This document shows, in pieces, positions 63,055 to 64,000 of a stretch of DNA of 64,000 nucleotides; position 1 is the stretch's first letter; each line of letters opens with the position of its first letter. Origin of the DNA: Chamaecyparis obtusa (lineage: Eukaryota > Streptophyta > Pinopsida > Cupressales > Cupressaceae); NCBI GenBank assembly GCA_027943335.1, contig BSBK01006436.1:124001-188000 (forward strand), read 5' to 3'. The position numbers and the translations under genes are program-made. Under the pieces are notes generated by a model. It saw only the letters and a list, made by a program, of their open reading frames with translations, was not told where the DNA came from and did not search any database.

Positions 63055-64000
63055 TGGCAGTTTGACAGATGTGATATACATGATGGTCATGCGAATACCT
63101 ATTCCCTAACAAAGGATCGAGTGCGACATAAGCTAAAGCCATTGAAGGAGACCGAAGAAAAGGTATGTGGTAATGCAAGAATAACATTTTTTGATGGAAG
63201 AAAATTCCTATATGGTATGAGGCATGAGCATGTGTGTTTTGCTTTAATTCCAAAAGCTAGTAAAGAGGAAGTAGAGGATGTGCCTATAGAGGTTGTAGAT
63301 TTGTTGAATGAGTTTCAGGATATTGTATCTGGTAATGTACCTAATGGATTGCCATCGGTAAGGAAGATCAGTCATCAGATGGACTTGATTCCAGGAGCTA
63401 GTTTTCCAAACAAGGCAACACATAGAATGACACTAGTAGAAAGTGAAGAGTTGAATAGACAAGTACATGAGTTATTGCAGAAGGGGTTGATTCAAGAGAG
63501 TCTAAGTCCATGTGCTATACCAGTAGTATTAGCACCGAAGAAGAATGGAGAATGGATGATGTGTATAGATTCTAGAGCAATAAAAAAGATCACAATCAAG
63601 TACCAGTTTCTATTGCCATGAATGGATGATATTATGGACTGTTTGAGTGGGGCTGTGTATTTCTGAAAGATAGATCTGAAGAGTGGATATCACCAGATTC
63701 GGATCAAAGAAGGAAATGAATGGAAGACTACCTTCAAGACAAAGGAAGGACTGTATGAGTGGTTAGTCATGCCTTTTGGGCTGACCAATGAACCGAGCAC
63801 TTTCATGTGGCTCATGAACAAGGTTTTGAAAGAGTTTTTGGGTAAGTTTGTCATTGTTTACCTAGATGATATTTTGATCTTTAGTAAGACATTGGAAGAG
63901 CATATGATGCATATTCGTATAGTGTTTGAGAAGATGGGAGAAGAGAAATTGTCGATAAATTTTAAGAAGTGCAGTTTTGTGAAGAAAGAGTTAGTGTATT
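63055..64000 (+). pseudogene. Chromovirus-like reverse transcriptase, cut by window end
   Basis: IVSGNVPNGLPSVRKISHQM and MDLIPGASFPNKATHRM lead into the fingers (GLIQESLSPCAIPVVLAPKK, then CIDSRAIKKITIK; usual DYRALN). After a TGA, MDDIMDCLSGAVYF, a second [19 protein letters not shown], then [16 protein letters not shown] and [17 protein letters not shown] with the catalytic Y-L-D-D at about 63860. Reads on past VKKELVY to the window end. Confidence 0.92.

Larger units (their letters stand above)
60649..64000 (+). mobile_element. Ty3/Gypsy chromovirus-like element, 5' part (cut by window end)
   Basis: 5' LTR, iMet-type PBS, gag with zinc knuckle, protease and reverse transcriptase up to just past the YLDD motif. 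Same family as 1-3558 by LTR blocks and protein motifs. Reading frame is nearly continuous with point stops only, so this copy is younger or less damaged than 1-3558. Most stops are TAG or TGA at positions where Gln or Arg is expected. Confidence 0.92.

Overview
The window is AT-rich nuclear DNA of a seed plant with a large, transposon-packed genome. The evidence is the set of element types: Copia elements with UBN2-type gag and PBS complementary to tRNA-iMet, Ty3/Gypsy chromovirus-like elements, Gypsy elements whose gag carries the C-x2-H-x4-H-x4-C motif of the plant Tat group, and an L1-type ORF1 with a DUF4283-like domain. Deep nesting and old, heavily mutated copies would fit a gymnosperm, but the sequence does not prove it. 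I see no intact ordinary host gene, no rRNA or tRNA gene and no CRISPR array.

Layout. 1-3558: 5' part of a minus-strand chromovirus-like Gypsy element with its 5' LTR. 3577-4713: Copia-type LTR fragment. 4756-5100: compound CA/TA/TG microsatellite. 5101-6999: unidentified DNA with one 130-residue ORF. 7000-33807: a nest. The outer element (plus strand, LTRs 7000-8129 and 32674-33807) is a Copia-like element without pol. A second element of the same general type (minus strand, 9102-25382) sits in its gag zinc-knuckle region. Within the 5' LTR of that element lies a Tat-like Gypsy element (15246-24724), which itself holds a solo LTR (20712-21195). A 3.4 kb non-autonomous element (26752-30107, minus) interrupts ORF2 of the outer element. 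Target-site duplications and resuming reading frames support the nesting.

33813-44285: mostly unidentified DNA with an L1 ORF1 remnant (37384-38300), a decayed gag-type Copia relative (38971-40620) and a 2.5 kb element with 202-bp terminal inverted repeats (41518-43994). 44286-51146: full-length autonomous-type Copia element (minus) with TSD AAAGA and decayed gag-pol. 51155-55393: 3' part of a minus-strand Tat-like element with a second copy of a proline-rich ORF. 55394-60648: Tat-like Gypsy element (plus) with gag and protease, cut by a second chromovirus-like element (60649 to window end).

How they fit together. Two non-autonomous/autonomous pairings stand out. (1) The two pol-less Copia-like elements encode a coiled-coil/zinc-knuckle gag and then a conserved protein of about 1000 residues that I do not recognise, in the place where pol should be. 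They share an extended polypurine tract and PBS with the autonomous-type Copia at 44286-51146, a possible helper. (2) The Tat-like element at 15246-24724 has nearly the same LTRs, PBS and leader as the gag-protease element at 55394, but carries a 739-residue Pro/Ser-rich ORF that keeps the gag CHHC motif. In both, the leader just after the PBS is built from about 17-18 degenerate repeats of a short motif, and the motif differs between the two elements. These two systems are the most interesting content of the window.
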